From a virus, in IMG/VR virus record IMGVR_UViG_3300028025_000606, positions 1 to 31,272 of that record: a stretch of DNA of 31,272 nt; one strand, written 5' to 3'. The position numbers were made by a program, and so were the translations under genes. The first letter of the stretch is position 1. Each line of letters opens with the position of its first letter. This document shows, piece by piece, positions 22,324 through 30,975 of this stretch. Below the pieces are notes generated by a model that ran no database searches, had not been told where the DNA came from, and was given only the letters and a program-made list of their open reading frames with translations.

Positions 22324-23286
22324 TTACAGGTCCATATTCAAGTCAGCAACGATGCCATGAGCAGCTTCGTTCTTAACTTCCAGCGTTACTTCGACCAGAA
22401 CCTGAGTCTTGTCAGAGTCACCAGCTTTTGCAAGCTCGTTAGTCTGGAATGGACGCAGATAAGCCAATGCAGCGTACTCAGGATCAAGTACCAATGCATC
22501 ACGTGTACGCATGAAACGGTTAGGAACAACGCTCATTGAACCGAAGTCCGACAAGTAAACGTCAGCAGCACCAACGATAGTAGCCTGACCAACAGAACCA
22601 CCACCACCAGCATTGACGTTATAACGATAAGCCGACAGACCTGTGAAGCTAGATACTTTCTGTTTACCAGTAGCACCAACCATCAGAATCTTAGGTACGC
22701 CACCCGAAGCAAATACCTCAGCCACTACAGTTTTCAGCAGAGTCTCGGTAAATGTACGTGTGTTACCGTCTGTACGAGTCGATACACCGATAGTTGTAGG
22801 ATCGCCACCGTTAGTCTGAACTGACGAGTTGGTCTTAATCCATGACAGCAACGAACCCATCTTACGAGCAGTAGAGTTAGTTGTACCAGCCGAACGACCT
22901 TGATTAGCCAAGAGGATAGTTTCTAGATCACGCTTTAGCTCTTGTGAAGCCTTAGCCAACTGGTATGCCTTCTCAGACTTACGACCAGCTTTATTAACTG
23001 CATCCAGAGTGCCAGAGACTTTGATAGTCTTTTGCAGAATCTGTGTGTAGTTACCCAAGCGAGTAGTAGGCGACAGTGTGGCGTCAGACGCATCAGCACC
23101 CTCAACAGCAGCGTTGTTGGTAGTTGCAGCAGCCAACGAGTCAGTTTGCCACTCGTGATAAACAGCAGTTGCTTTAGTCTTGCCGATAGAACTCATGAAT
23201 GGAGTTTCAGTAGGCGAGATGTCGTAAATGATGTCGGTCAAATCTTCACGCTGACCGATTGCGTCATAAGCATTATAAATTGCCAT
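22324..23286 (-). CDS. major capsid protein, DUF5309 / SU10-like HK97 fold
   Basis: 320 residues starting MAIYNAYDAIGQREDLTDII, then YDISPTETPFMSSIGK and AVYHEWQTDSLAA, GRKSEKAYQLAKASQELKRD (the spine helix), VAEVFASGGVPKILMVG, and a C-terminal AALAYLRPFQTNELAKAGD with LEVKNEAAHGIVADL. This matches the DUF5309 family of HK97-fold capsid proteins, normal length for the family. The order scaffold, capsid, hairpin is as expected. The start has AAGGAATT upstream. It forms the icosahedral shell. Confidence 0.88.
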   Translation of the reverse strand: MAIYNAYDAIGQREDLTDIIYDISPTETPFMSSIGKTKATAVYHEWQTDSLAAATTNNAAVEGADASDATLSPTTRLGNYTQILQKTIKVSGTLDAVNKAGRKSEKAYQLAKASQELKRDLETILLANQGRSAGTTNSTARKMGSLLSWIKTNSSVQTNGGDPTTIGVSTRTDGNTRTFTETLLKTVVAEVFASGGVPKILMVGATGKQKVSSFTGLSAYRYNVNAGGGGSVGQATIVGAADVYLSDFGSMSVVPNRFMRTRDALVLDPEYAALAYLRPFQTNELAKAGDSDKTQVLVEVTLEVKNEAAHGIVADLNMDL

Positions 23287-23297
23287 GATTCAATTCC

Positions 23298-24254
23298 TTA
23301 TAAAAAGCGTTCAAATACACTTGCTGCGTCTCGTGGACTTCCACTAGCTTTAGCTCGTGCCTTTAGTTTCCGTATTTCTTCAGCATTACTATCTCTAGGT
23401 TTGCTTACGCCTGACTTAATCGCTTTAGGAGCCTCATTAACCTTCTTGGTGATAGCTGGCTTACTTGCGACTAACTTGTCGTACTGCATAGCCTTATACA
23501 GAGTTAGTACCGCACGACTATCATAGACAGCCGCTAATTCATTATCTGAGAATCCTAACTGCTTACCAAAGGCACGAATATCATTTCTGATAGCCTCACC
23601 CTTAGCAGGATCAGTAAATTCAGGGATAGCAGCAGACAATTTCTGCATTTCCTCAGCCACTACGTGCTGCATCTGTGCTTGTCTATCTTGCTCCTGTTGC
23701 TGTTGGATTCGACTCCGTTCAGCTTGTACAGCAGCGAGTTGCTTCTCCTTCTGAACCATCTCAGCGACCTTTACAGAGTATCCAATAGGATCAGTCTCTT
23801 TCAGGTACTCTAAGTTTTCTTCTTGCTGCGGCTGTAGCATCTGTTCAATCATCTCTAACCGTTGCGCGTACGTATCACGTAACTGTTTAGCTTCTTGAAC
23901 CGCTTGACGCTCAGACTCTACAGCCTTGCGTTCCTCTGCTACAGCTTGCGATTTCTTGGTGTAATCAGTGCCAAGTTGATAAGACTTGATAAGCTCATCA
24001 AGCGTTACCTCACGTTCTTCTCCGGCTGCTTTCACCAGATACGTGGGCTGCTCTTGCTCCTCACCGTCATCTTCCTGTTCTACCTCAGACTCATAGTCTG
24101 ATTCGGCATCGCTTTCGTTAGCTTCTGAAGCGGATTCTGGTTGTTCCTTGTCGGAGCCATCATCCCGATCCATCATGCTCAAGAAAGCGTTAGCTGCACC
24201 TTCTACCGTTAACTCACCACTACCTTGCGGTGTCGTGTTCTGAGTATCGCTCAT
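23298..24254 (-). CDS. capsid scaffolding protein
   Basis: 318 residues, highly charged. The first 75 are acidic (ESDAESDYESEVEQEDDGEE), followed by TYLVKAAGEEREVTLDELIK then SYQLGTDYTKKSQ, a segment typical of podovirus scaffolds, and a long coiled-coil (AVAEERKAVESERQAVQEAK, QAERSRIQQQQEQDRQAQ). A basic C-terminus (SGVSKPRDSNAEEIRKLKAR) would contact the capsid protein. Encoded directly before the capsid gene. The role is to guide shell assembly and then exit. A TATAAT-like hexamer lies upstream but without a -35 box. Confidence 0.8.
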   Translation of the reverse strand: MSDTQNTTPQGSGELTVEGAANAFLSMMDRDDGSDKEQPESASEANESDAESDYESEVEQEDDGEEQEQPTYLVKAAGEEREVTLDELIKSYQLGTDYTKKSQAVAEERKAVESERQAVQEAKQLRDTYAQRLEMIEQMLQPQQEENLEYLKETDPIGYSVKVAEMVQKEKQLAAVQAERSRIQQQQEQDRQAQMQHVVAEEMQKLSAAIPEFTDPAKGEAIRNDIRAFGKQLGFSDNELAAVYDSRAVLTLYKAMQYDKLVASKPAITKKVNEAPKAIKSGVSKPRDSNAEEIRKLKARAKASGSPRDAASVFERFL

Positions 24255-24294
24255 TTATGTTTCCTTAATTATATCGCCAACCGGACGATTCGGA

Positions 24295-24525
24295 CTACAA
24301 AATCTTTAACTTTTTTTCATCTATTAGCTTCTGATCTGCCAATCCTTGAATATGATTATCAATGGATTCTAGGACTCTAAGACGTAGATACGCTTCTTCT
24401 CGTGTCTCTATATCCCCATAGCCGCTATTCAGAAACTTAGCTATCTCCATACCTCGGAGTTCTTCCATCATATCGATGAAGTAATCGTCTCTTAATAGGT
24501 TATTTGCCCAATCTGATTTCTTCAC
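24295..24525 (-). CDS. small protein between portal and scaffold, 76 aa
   Basis: A helical, charged protein: MKKSDWANNLLRDDYFIDMM, then EELRGMEIAKFLNSGYGDIE and TREEAYLRLRVLESIDNHIQ. It begins inside the portal gene's end (ATGA overlap). The position between portal and scaffold is commonly occupied by small proteins in podoviruses; the helical character suggests a morphogenesis helper, but no function is known. Confidence 0.6.
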   Translation of the reverse strand: MKKSDWANNLLRDDYFIDMMEELRGMEIAKFLNSGYGDIETREEAYLRLRVLESIDNHIQGLADQKLIDEKKLKIL

Positions 24526-26624
24526 GACATACCCTTAGTCAATGCACCTAATTCACGTAAAGCCTTGAGTGTTAGCTCAGTCTGCTTGTTCTTTGTATCC
24601 TCGTCAGCCAAGTCCATAGCCAGTACAGCTTGCAATTGCTTAACTGCTAACTCAGCTTCTTTAATACGAATCTCAGCAGAATCCTTCTGGTTCTTCATAT
24701 TAATTTCTATGCCCTTTCGGGTAAATTCGGCTTCAAGCATTTGCCTCTCAAGGTCAAGTTTCGCCGCATCGATCTGGCTCTTAGCCTGTGTCTTTTCTCT
24801 TTCCACCTCTGCCAACATCTTAGCAACCTCTGCTTGGGCATCCGGGGATGGAGGCTGCGGCTGAGACAATGCAGCATTCTGTTCTGGAGTGATCTCATTC
24901 ATAAACTCGTTAGCATCTTTGAAACCTGCCGATTCAATGAACTTCGCTAGAGTATTGCGATACTGACCGATAGATACCAAAGGATTAGACGGACCATATT
25001 GCTGAATGATCTGCTCTTGCTTCGATAGAATCATTTGCAACATAGCTAACTTCTGCTCTCTGTCACCTGAACCTAGACCTACGTTAATCGTAATGTCGTA
25101 CTCGTTAGCCCATGTTCTAGGGTCAAACGTCACGTACTTACCACGCATACGAACGACTTTAGGCTTGTCTTGATACTTGCCCAATAGATGCAAAATACCC
25201 TTGAACAACGACTTCATGCCTGTTTCAGCAAAGATACGAGCGATCAGTTCTAGCTTGCCAGTATTAGACTTCATCATGGCAGCTACAGCCGTAGCCGTAA
25301 CATTACTCAATACATCAGGGTCCATACCTGCCTGAGCATCGCTAACGCCAGTACGTTTAGCCTGAACTGCATCCAAGTATTCCAACATTGGCATGGCTTG
25401 ACCGAACGTGCTCTGTACCGTTAGTGGAACCAAAGCATTAGGATTCTTTAAGCGGATAACTCCACCCGGCGTAGCGTTAAGCAAGTCATCCATATTGACC
25501 TGACCATCTACTGCACCGACTCGGTTGTTGTTAGTTAGATACAGATTGTCCAAGCTCTGACGAGTAATCGTGGACTTCTGTAGCTGAATATCCATTGTTC
25601 TGTCAGCCAACGATTGACCAAAGAACTTGTGCGGAATGGGAATAGGACAGATAGAGTGGAACGGAATGTAGTCACACTCCTCATCTTCTAGGATTTCAGA
25701 GCCAACATAAACGATACGGCGTAACTCAGCAATACCGTCCTCATCTTCATCAATACGGATATAGCACTCGTACACCTCAACCGTCTGCATGCTGAAGTCT
25801 AGGCTAGTGTTCTCGTCTGGCTGTTCACCGTTAGGGAATCGTGCAATACGCTCAGGACTGAACTCTAAGTCATTGTATGTTGCTAGATTGTCAACAACAT
25901 CTTTATCGTAGCCCATAGCAATCAACTCACTACGAGGCATCAAGCGACGATGAGCCACGAACGTAGCTTCTTCGATATTACGAGCAGACTTGGAGATTAG
26001 GAATTCTTCAGGAGGAACATTCTCAATACGTACCTGACCTGATTCTTCAGTACGTTGTACATACACCTCATAACTAGGAACTTGTATAACATTCCCCATC
26101 ATGTCCGACATTTCCGTATATTCTATTTCCTGCTTGACAACTTTAAGCGACTGATCCGATAGCAATAGAGCCAGTTCATCTTCAGTCAGGTTCTTATATT
26201 CTTCCTTACGTACATCGACTCGTTCATCCCAATACGATTTAACGACACCTACCTTTTGCAGCAGGGCATCTTTAAACCAATTGTGCAGGATAAGCATCCC
26301 ATCATTCTCACGATAGAAAGCCCAGTTACAGTAATCCGTAGCCTGTTGAGCAGATTCTTCGTCTCTCGGACCTTTAGGCTCAAAGTAAACAATGTCCTCA
26401 GTAGTCGTAAATACTCGGATAAGCTGCGGTAAAGCACCGTCAATAGCCTCAGCTACCTCACCTGTGACGATAGTGCTGCGACCTTCCTGCTCATTACCGT
26501 AAGGTTGACGTAAGTAATACTCTAGTGCTCTCTTACGATCTTCGGTAGTCTCTGAGTCGATATAGCCTATCGAGTTATCAATCTCATTCTCGATAATGCC
26601 TTTAACTGTGCCTTCGTCCATCAT
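24522..26624 (-). CDS. portal protein, P22-like
   Basis: About 700 residues, close to the 725 of P22 portal. From MMDEGTVKGIIENEIDNSIG: NEQEGRSTIVTGEVAEAIDG, ALPQLIRVFTTTEDIVYFEP, a wing region, CDYIPFHSICPIPIPHKFFG, QSLADRTMDIQLQKSTITRQ, a DAQAGMDPDVLSNVT loop, and a C-terminal coiled coil (EVAKMLAEVEREKTQAKSQ). The 12-fold ring forms the DNA gate. A longer frame to 26714 overlaps TerL; the ATG at 26624 has AAGAGGGAA upstream and is preferred. It overlaps TerL by none with this start. Confidence 0.88.
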   Translation of the reverse strand: MMDEGTVKGIIENEIDNSIGYIDSETTEDRKRALEYYLRQPYGNEQEGRSTIVTGEVAEAIDGALPQLIRVFTTTEDIVYFEPKGPRDEESAQQATDYCNWAFYRENDGMLILHNWFKDALLQKVGVVKSYWDERVDVRKEEYKNLTEDELALLLSDQSLKVVKQEIEYTEMSDMMGNVIQVPSYEVYVQRTEESGQVRIENVPPEEFLISKSARNIEEATFVAHRRLMPRSELIAMGYDKDVVDNLATYNDLEFSPERIARFPNGEQPDENTSLDFSMQTVEVYECYIRIDEDEDGIAELRRIVYVGSEILEDEECDYIPFHSICPIPIPHKFFGQSLADRTMDIQLQKSTITRQSLDNLYLTNNNRVGAVDGQVNMDDLLNATPGGVIRLKNPNALVPLTVQSTFGQAMPMLEYLDAVQAKRTGVSDAQAGMDPDVLSNVTATAVAAMMKSNTGKLELIARIFAETGMKSLFKGILHLLGKYQDKPKVVRMRGKYVTFDPRTWANEYDITINVGLGSGDREQKLAMLQMILSKQEQIIQQYGPSNPLVSIGQYRNTLAKFIESAGFKDANEFMNEITPEQNAALSQPQPPSPDAQAEVAKMLAEVEREKTQAKSQIDAAKLDLERQMLEAEFTRKGIEINMKNQKDSAEIRIKEAELAVKQLQAVLAMDLADEDTKNKQTELTLKALRELGALTKGMS

Positions 26625-26652
26625 AATGCGTTCCCTCTTAGGATTTTCGCAA

Positions 26653-27924
26653 TTATACAATCCATTTCGTGTTAATAGGTAAATCTGACTGCCACGAAGT
26701 AGTGTCTTGGTCAAGGCTTATCGCTAGGTATCTAAAAGCGTCCGAAGCATGGCTAGACCAATCATGTAACGGCTTGTCATAGAACACTTGCTGACGCTCG
26801 TTATATTCCCTACGGTAGTTCCTAAGAGCATCTAGACCTGTCTTAGTCTTATGATCGAACCAACATTGCGGCAATAGCCTTCTAACGGCTTGTATGCCGT
26901 CTGCAATCGATAAACGAGGAGCTACTGTTATATCGAGTCCTGCTTCCTGTAAAACCTCTTTACGGCTCTTTCCTGTTCCTAGCTCTCTTACTTCCACATC
27001 GTGAGGAAGGAACTGCGTGAAGCCTTCGTAGCCGTTATCTTTGAGCCAGCGTACATACCAGTCCAGACCGACTCCGTGGTTTTCCGTGAAGTTAATAAGT
27101 CGAACTTCTTTTCCCACAGTCTGAGCAACCCACAGAGAAGTAGAATCGCTAATCCCCAAATCCCAAGCAACATAAGACTTACATAAGTCATCACGCTCAA
27201 TGGTAGTGATTCGGTTCTTCGCCTCAAGATCGTTGATAATCTGACCATAGTAGCTCCCTTGAATAGCGGCATCGAAGCTGCACTCGAATTCCTGAAAATA
27301 CCTATCGTCGCCCATCTCCTGACGAGCAGCCCATAGTTCCTTATCACTAAGAATCTTAGTCTCACTAGCCTTGAACTCTAATAATGCCCATCCTTCAGCA
27401 GTCTTAGCTCTATCGCGGAAATCGAGGAAGTGATTTTTACCTTTCGGTGTGCCAATGAATAAGCACCACGTAGGAGCCTCGTCAGTATTCCTATCCGCTA
27501 ACGCTGGACGTATAACCTCATTCCATATCTTAGGATTCTGATCCCCTATTTCATCAAGAATAACGCCATCAAAATACTGCCCGCGCAAGCTATCAGCGTT
27601 ATCGCTACCGTAAAGGCTAATCCTACGACCCCAAAAGTCAACTCTAAGCTCTGAGATATTAGCAACAGCCCCAAGAGGACGAGTAAATTCCAGCAGGTAA
27701 TCCCATGCCACACGTTTGGATTGAGCATAAGTCGGAGCAATATAGGCAAATCGTGGGTTTTGTTTAGTGCACTCAATAGCAGCCTTGATTAGATGGTTAA
27801 TCGCACAGACACTTTTGCCCATACGTCTGTGGGCAACTACTACGGTAAATCGGTGTGACGCAACAGCATCATGGATTTGTAGTTGCTGCTCTCTAGGTCG
27901 ATACGGAATTACTATATCTGCCAA
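26653..27924 (-). CDS. terL: terminase large subunit
   Basis: ATP-driven DNA packaging motor and nuclease. 423 residues: Walker A AHRRMGKS at 31-38, Walker B VILDE at 121-125, motif III FIGTPKG at 157-162, and the RNase H-like nuclease aspartates D255 (VAWDLG), D309 (PHDV) and D395 (SHASDAFRY). Full length. The start codon is TTG (27924) with GGAAGG about five bases upstream; both lie inside the 3' end of the HNH gene, so TerL translation is tied to that sequence. The portal gene follows after 28 bases. Confidence 0.93.
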   Translation of the reverse strand: MADIVIPYRPREQQLQIHDAVASHRFTVVVAHRRMGKSVCAINHLIKAAIECTKQNPRFAYIAPTYAQSKRVAWDYLLEFTRPLGAVANISELRVDFWGRRISLYGSDNADSLRGQYFDGVILDEIGDQNPKIWNEVIRPALADRNTDEAPTWCLFIGTPKGKNHFLDFRDRAKTAEGWALLEFKASETKILSDKELWAARQEMGDDRYFQEFECSFDAAIQGSYYGQIINDLEAKNRITTIERDDLCKSYVAWDLGISDSTSLWVAQTVGKEVRLINFTENHGVGLDWYVRWLKDNGYEGFTQFLPHDVEVRELGTGKSRKEVLQEAGLDITVAPRLSIADGIQAVRRLLPQCWFDHKTKTGLDALRNYRREYNERQQVFYDKPLHDWSSHASDAFRYLAISLDQDTTSWQSDLPINTKWIV

Positions 27925-28397
27925 TTTTTACCTTCCCAAATACGATAAACAGCAGACTTACTAACGCCAAACTTTCTAGCTAATGCAGTACCAGTACCTT
28001 TTTTGCCGCCTTTAGCTTGCTTAATTTCCTTGACCTGTTCTTCGTTTAACTTTGACCAAGTTGCTTTAGTGCCTCGGTTATCTGGCTGATAGTGCCTACC
28101 CATGCGCACCATATCTTGACTGTTTTCTTTATGCGTACCAGCCTCTAAATGCGATGGATTAACGCAAATAGGGTTTCCGCACTTGTGCAGGATTATCTTT
28201 CCTTCTGGAATTTCACCACGATAAAGACGATAAGCAACTCTATGAGCTTTGTCATTACCAGTACCTCTAGCTCCACGACCAATAACGCCATAGCCATGTT
28301 CGTTCAAAGCACCAGTCCATACCCAGCAATTCATAAATGGGATGCGCTCTACTTTAGCCTCAAATCTGTCGGCTTGAGATTGTCTCATTTCTGCCAT
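27912..28397 (-). CDS. HNH homing-type endonuclease with HTH tail
   Basis: 161 residues. CWVWTGALNEHGYGVIGRG, then AHRVAYRLYRGEIPEGKIIL, HKCGNPICVNPSHLEAGTHK and ENSQDM form an HNH_3-type domain with its His and Cys metal residues. Residues about 114-160 are a helix-turn-helix (KLNEEQVKEIKQ, ALARKFGVSKSAVYRIWEGK), as in NUMOD-tailed homing nucleases. The gene sits between terS and terL, overlapping terS by 13 bases and the terL start by 13. An alternative start at 28388 gives an ATGA junction with terS. It probably behaves as a selfish element and looks intact. Confidence 0.85.
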   Translation of the reverse strand: MAEMRQSQADRFEAKVERIPFMNCWVWTGALNEHGYGVIGRGARGTGNDKAHRVAYRLYRGEIPEGKIILHKCGNPICVNPSHLEAGTHKENSQDMVRMGRHYQPDNRGTKATWSKLNEEQVKEIKQAKGGKKGTGTALARKFGVSKSAVYRIWEGKNWQI

Positions 28398-28708
28398 GTG
28401 ACCACGTGCTGCTGAGGAGCACCATCAACGCCACTTATCTCAGTCCTAGCCAGCTTAGGTATATGGTACTCACTCATTTTCAGCATAATATCTAATGCTT
28501 TGTAAGGATCAGGCTTTAGTCCTAAGACTTCATCGCCTTCAGCAACCCTTTGTAGCCACCTGTCCATGTAAGCACTATTGCGATTTAATAGTTCTGCAAT
28601 AGCCTCTCTTACGACCTTAGTAGACTTATTAACGGCTCCTTTAGGTCTGCCTTTGCCAAATCCACCATCTTGGCTTTCATCTTGTATTTTATGATCTTCT
28701 GTTTCCAT
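28385..28708 (-). CDS. terS: putative terminase small subunit
   Basis: 107 residues: acidic start METEDHKIQDESQDGGFGKG, then GRPKGAVNKSTKVVREAIAE and LLNRNSAYMDRWLQRVAEGD, DPYKALDIMLKMSEYHIPKL. The GRPKGAxNKxT motif followed by helices is seen in small DNA-binding proteins that stand before terL, including terminase small subunits. Position supports TerS, though the HNH gene now separates it from terL. The family is not firmly identified. The DNA recognised is unknown. Confidence 0.6.
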   Translation of the reverse strand: METEDHKIQDESQDGGFGKGRPKGAVNKSTKVVREAIAELLNRNSAYMDRWLQRVAEGDEVLGLKPDPYKALDIMLKMSEYHIPKLARTEISGVDGAPQQHVVTWQK

Positions 28709-28735
28709 TTTTGCATTATCCTCTGGATGTCATGC

Positions 28736-29455
28736 TTACTTTACTGATTCTCTATACATTGTTTCTCTGGTAGAAAAATCTTTGTTCTTACCCTTGTTTT
28801 CAATAAAACCAAACTGCTTATAAAAGTCTTTAAGTCTTGATACTGAAGTTCCACCAAAGTCTGTAGATGGAGTTAATGTAATTTTTGATCCAGTTGCATC
28901 AGCGTAATCAACTAACTGTTTCATTATTCCAGAGCCTACGCCAGTTCCTCTTTGCTCTTTTGGAACAACTATTCTTGATAAATTGATAACTCCATTTTTT
29001 TCTGCAATATCTAAGTTCACATTAGAATTCTTAGCATTTTGCATAACTTGGTCTAATGATGGAGCATTAGCAATTCTAGATGGATTATCTGCTAAAGGAT
29101 TATTTACCCAAGATAAGTCAGTAGGTACTCGTTCTGCTGACATCTTACGAATAGCATTCATAGCTTCTTTACTTGCTTTAGTAGCTCCAAGTAAGCCAAT
29201 TGTTTTAGCTGCTCCTGCTGGATTCATTGCGCTAGATACAAGCTCGGCAGTTTGATTCAATAATCCTTGTTGCTCAGGAGGAAGCAATCCCTTAGATGTC
29301 AGATACGCTGTTGATCCTACGGCTTGTTCTGGCTTTAGTAATCCTGTGGCTGTAAATGGCAATGCAGCTAAATCCACAAAACCAGTAGCTAACTGAGGAA
29401 TACCCCTCGCTGCTGACAACCCTAAACTTCTTAGCGTTTCTTCAAGTGTTGCCAT
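28736..29455 (-). CDS. virion-like protein with C-terminal GNAT domain
   Basis: 239 residues in two parts. Residues 1-100 resemble internal virion proteins: SLGLSAARGIPQLATGFVDL, AALPFTATGLLKPEQAVG and GLLNQTAELVSSAMNPAGA are hydrophobic or Ala-rich. Residues about 145-235 are a GNAT acyltransferase: LSRIVVPKEQRGTGVGSGIM with the acetyl-CoA loop QRGTGVG at 168-174, KQLVDYADATGSKITLTP, and FYKQFGFIENKGK. If packaged, it could acetylate a host target on entry, which is conjecture. It overlaps the glycosyltransferase gene by 14 bases. Confidence 0.65.
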   Translation of the reverse strand: MATLEETLRSLGLSAARGIPQLATGFVDLAALPFTATGLLKPEQAVGSTAYLTSKGLLPPEQQGLLNQTAELVSSAMNPAGAAKTIGLLGATKASKEAMNAIRKMSAERVPTDLSWVNNPLADNPSRIANAPSLDQVMQNAKNSNVNLDIAEKNGVINLSRIVVPKEQRGTGVGSGIMKQLVDYADATGSKITLTPSTDFGGTSVSRLKDFYKQFGFIENKGKNKDFSTRETMYRESVK

Positions 29456-30158
29456 AGAAAACCTCGTACATATCCGGTCTGTTAGTCTTTATCCACTCTC
29501 TTGGTTCTTCATGGCATTTCTTAAAGTCATTTCCTACCGTCTGACTTCCTGCATGATGAACGTATCCACGACTAACAAAGTGAAAATACCCTGCTTTGCC
29601 TAAGTCATGACATATTATATTGTCTGAATACCAATTAGTGCTAGGGAATTGTGCTACATCCCACGCTTCCTTACTTATAGCTGCAAATATAGGGGCGATC
29701 ACATCAGTCATCTTAATGTGCAATTCGCTTTCCCACTTTAACGCTGAGAATACGTCATCTTCCTCTGCTACTCGTATATTCTGTGCTGGTAGTATGTAAT
29801 CTGATCGTGCGCCTAAGAAACCCGTCTTAAACTCACGGTTGACATACTTCCAATCCTCTTGCATCTTCTCAATAGTATCGGGAGCCAATACTACATCGTC
29901 ATTAGCAATGATTAGTGAATCGTAGTTCCCATCGGCAAAGGCATAAGAGACAATTGCATTATACGCATCTCCGAAATTGGCAGATAAATTTGGTCGGAAT
30001 ATGACTCGATTATTTTTAAGTCTGCCTCTAACTTCTCCCCATAACTCCACACTATTTCCACTAATGTAAACTGGCAAGTCTCTTGCATATTGATTAATGC
30101 TCTCCAATAGTACGTGGATGCTTGGACTATCTACAGTAGCGATTACTATTGCTTGCAA
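29442..30158 (-). CDS. family-2-like glycosyltransferase
   Basis: 238 residues. AIVIATVDSPSIHVLLESIN, then VYISGNSVELWGEV and FRPNLSANFGDAYNAIVSYA resemble a GT-A Rossmann fold; SLIIANDDVVLAPDTIEKM carries the acidic NDD (86-88) expected to bind nucleotide-sugar and metal. Later WYSDNIICHDLGKAGYFHFV contains acceptor-side acidic and His residues. It overlaps the adjacent SAM methyltransferase gene by 13 bases, suggesting a joint glycan or nucleic-acid modification step. Target unknown. Confidence 0.7.
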   Translation of the reverse strand: MQAIVIATVDSPSIHVLLESINQYARDLPVYISGNSVELWGEVRGRLKNNRVIFRPNLSANFGDAYNAIVSYAFADGNYDSLIIANDDVVLAPDTIEKMQEDWKYVNREFKTGFLGARSDYILPAQNIRVAEEDDVFSALKWESELHIKMTDVIAPIFAAISKEAWDVAQFPSTNWYSDNIICHDLGKAGYFHFVSRGYVHHAGSQTVGNDFKKCHEEPREWIKTNRPDMYEVFYGNT

Positions 30159-30679
30159 AGGATCACCTTCATAGAATCTACTGCTCTAGGAGTACGTAAG
30201 ATTTCGCTATCAGGAGTACCTTTATCTAACAACTCCTGACCAAACTCTGACAGCTTAAACTCCATCGACGTTAGGTTAAACCGATCTTCCCAACCTAAAT
30301 ACCAGTGCCAATCTGTGTAGTACAGCCAACTATTCTCGTTAAACGCTCTAACATGAGTCGGGTCTTGCCAAGCACCTAAAGATAGTTCATACGGTACGTT
30401 AATGTGAAACTCACCACCAACCTCTAGCAAGTCCTTACAGTTAGTCATTGCTTGAATTAAGTCAGGTATATGCTCTAAAACGTCATTTGCAACGATTTTC
30501 TTAAACATTCCCTTCTCTATCGTAACCTTGCCAAATCTAGGACTGTCTATAACCTGACCAAACTCTACCTTAGATATGTCGCACCACCAGTCAGGATTAA
30601 CTCTGAGTAATATATCAGCATTAAAGTAAGAATCGTTCCAATCCTTACCAGAGCCTAAATTTAACGTCTTAGGAATCAT
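30146..30679 (-). CDS. class I SAM-dependent methyltransferase
   Basis: 177 residues. Motif I is LNLGSGKDW at 6-14; an acidic end of strand 2 is ADILL at 21-25; ANDVLEHIPD at 64-73 and DLLEVGGEFHINVPY at 83-97 are the standard methyltransferase motifs IV to VI. The protein is small, like methyltransferases linked to glycan synthesis. It overlaps the DUF6321-like gene upstream (ATGA) and the glycosyltransferase gene downstream. The substrate is unknown; no DNA-methylase catalytic motif (DPPY/NPPY) is visible. Confidence 0.75.
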   Translation of the reverse strand: MIPKTLNLGSGKDWNDSYFNADILLRVNPDWWCDISKVEFGQVIDSPRFGKVTIEKGMFKKIVANDVLEHIPDLIQAMTNCKDLLEVGGEFHINVPYELSLGAWQDPTHVRAFNENSWLYYTDWHWYLGWEDRFNLTSMEFKLSEFGQELLDKGTPDSEILRTPRAVDSMKVILCKQ

Positions 30680-30975
30680 TTCTTCTTGTTTCGTGCGGAT
30701 ATTGCAGCAGCCTTCTTCTTAGCATCAGCCTTTGAAGTAGCGCCCCATGCCTGTAGGCTTAGAAGCAGTCTAGTAGGCTCACCATCAGGTTTGCGCTCAG
30801 GACCAGCCATGTTACCCATCCTAGCCAAGAAAGACGCTCTACGTGGGTTATCGCCACTTTTAACAGGAGCCTTTAGGTCTGAGCCAAGATTAGCCGCCTC
30901 ATACGACTTACGACCTTTCTCGTTAAGCCCACCTTTAGGGTTCTTGCCAGCTTTCTTAGTCCATGCCGCACTCAT
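30676..30975 (-). CDS. small basic protein, DUF6321-like
   Basis: 99 residues: SAAWTKKAGKNPKGGLNEKG, then RKSYEAANLGSDLKAPVKSG and DNPRRASFLARMGNMAGPER, ending in a Lys/Arg-rich tail (DAKKKAAAISARNKKK). The opening AWTxKxGKNPxGGLNEKGRKSYE is typical of the DUF6321 family, common in phages of aquatic bacteria; its function is unknown, but the charge suggests DNA or RNA contact. Its start overlaps the previous stop (ATGA), and its stop overlaps the methyltransferase start. Confidence 0.75.
   Translation of the reverse strand: MSAAWTKKAGKNPKGGLNEKGRKSYEAANLGSDLKAPVKSGDNPRRASFLARMGNMAGPERKPDGEPTRLLLSLQAWGATSKADAKKKAAAISARNKKK

Noticed and set aside
24255-24294. TATAAT (24268-24273, minus strand) as a promoter for the scaffold gene
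   Set aside because: No reasonable -35 hexamer is found 16-18 bases upstream, and the gap is AT-rich around a ribosome site.
26625-26714. 30-residue extension of the portal protein into terL
   Set aside because: The ATG at 26624 has a strong AAGAGGGAA site, and the extension does not resemble portal N-termini.
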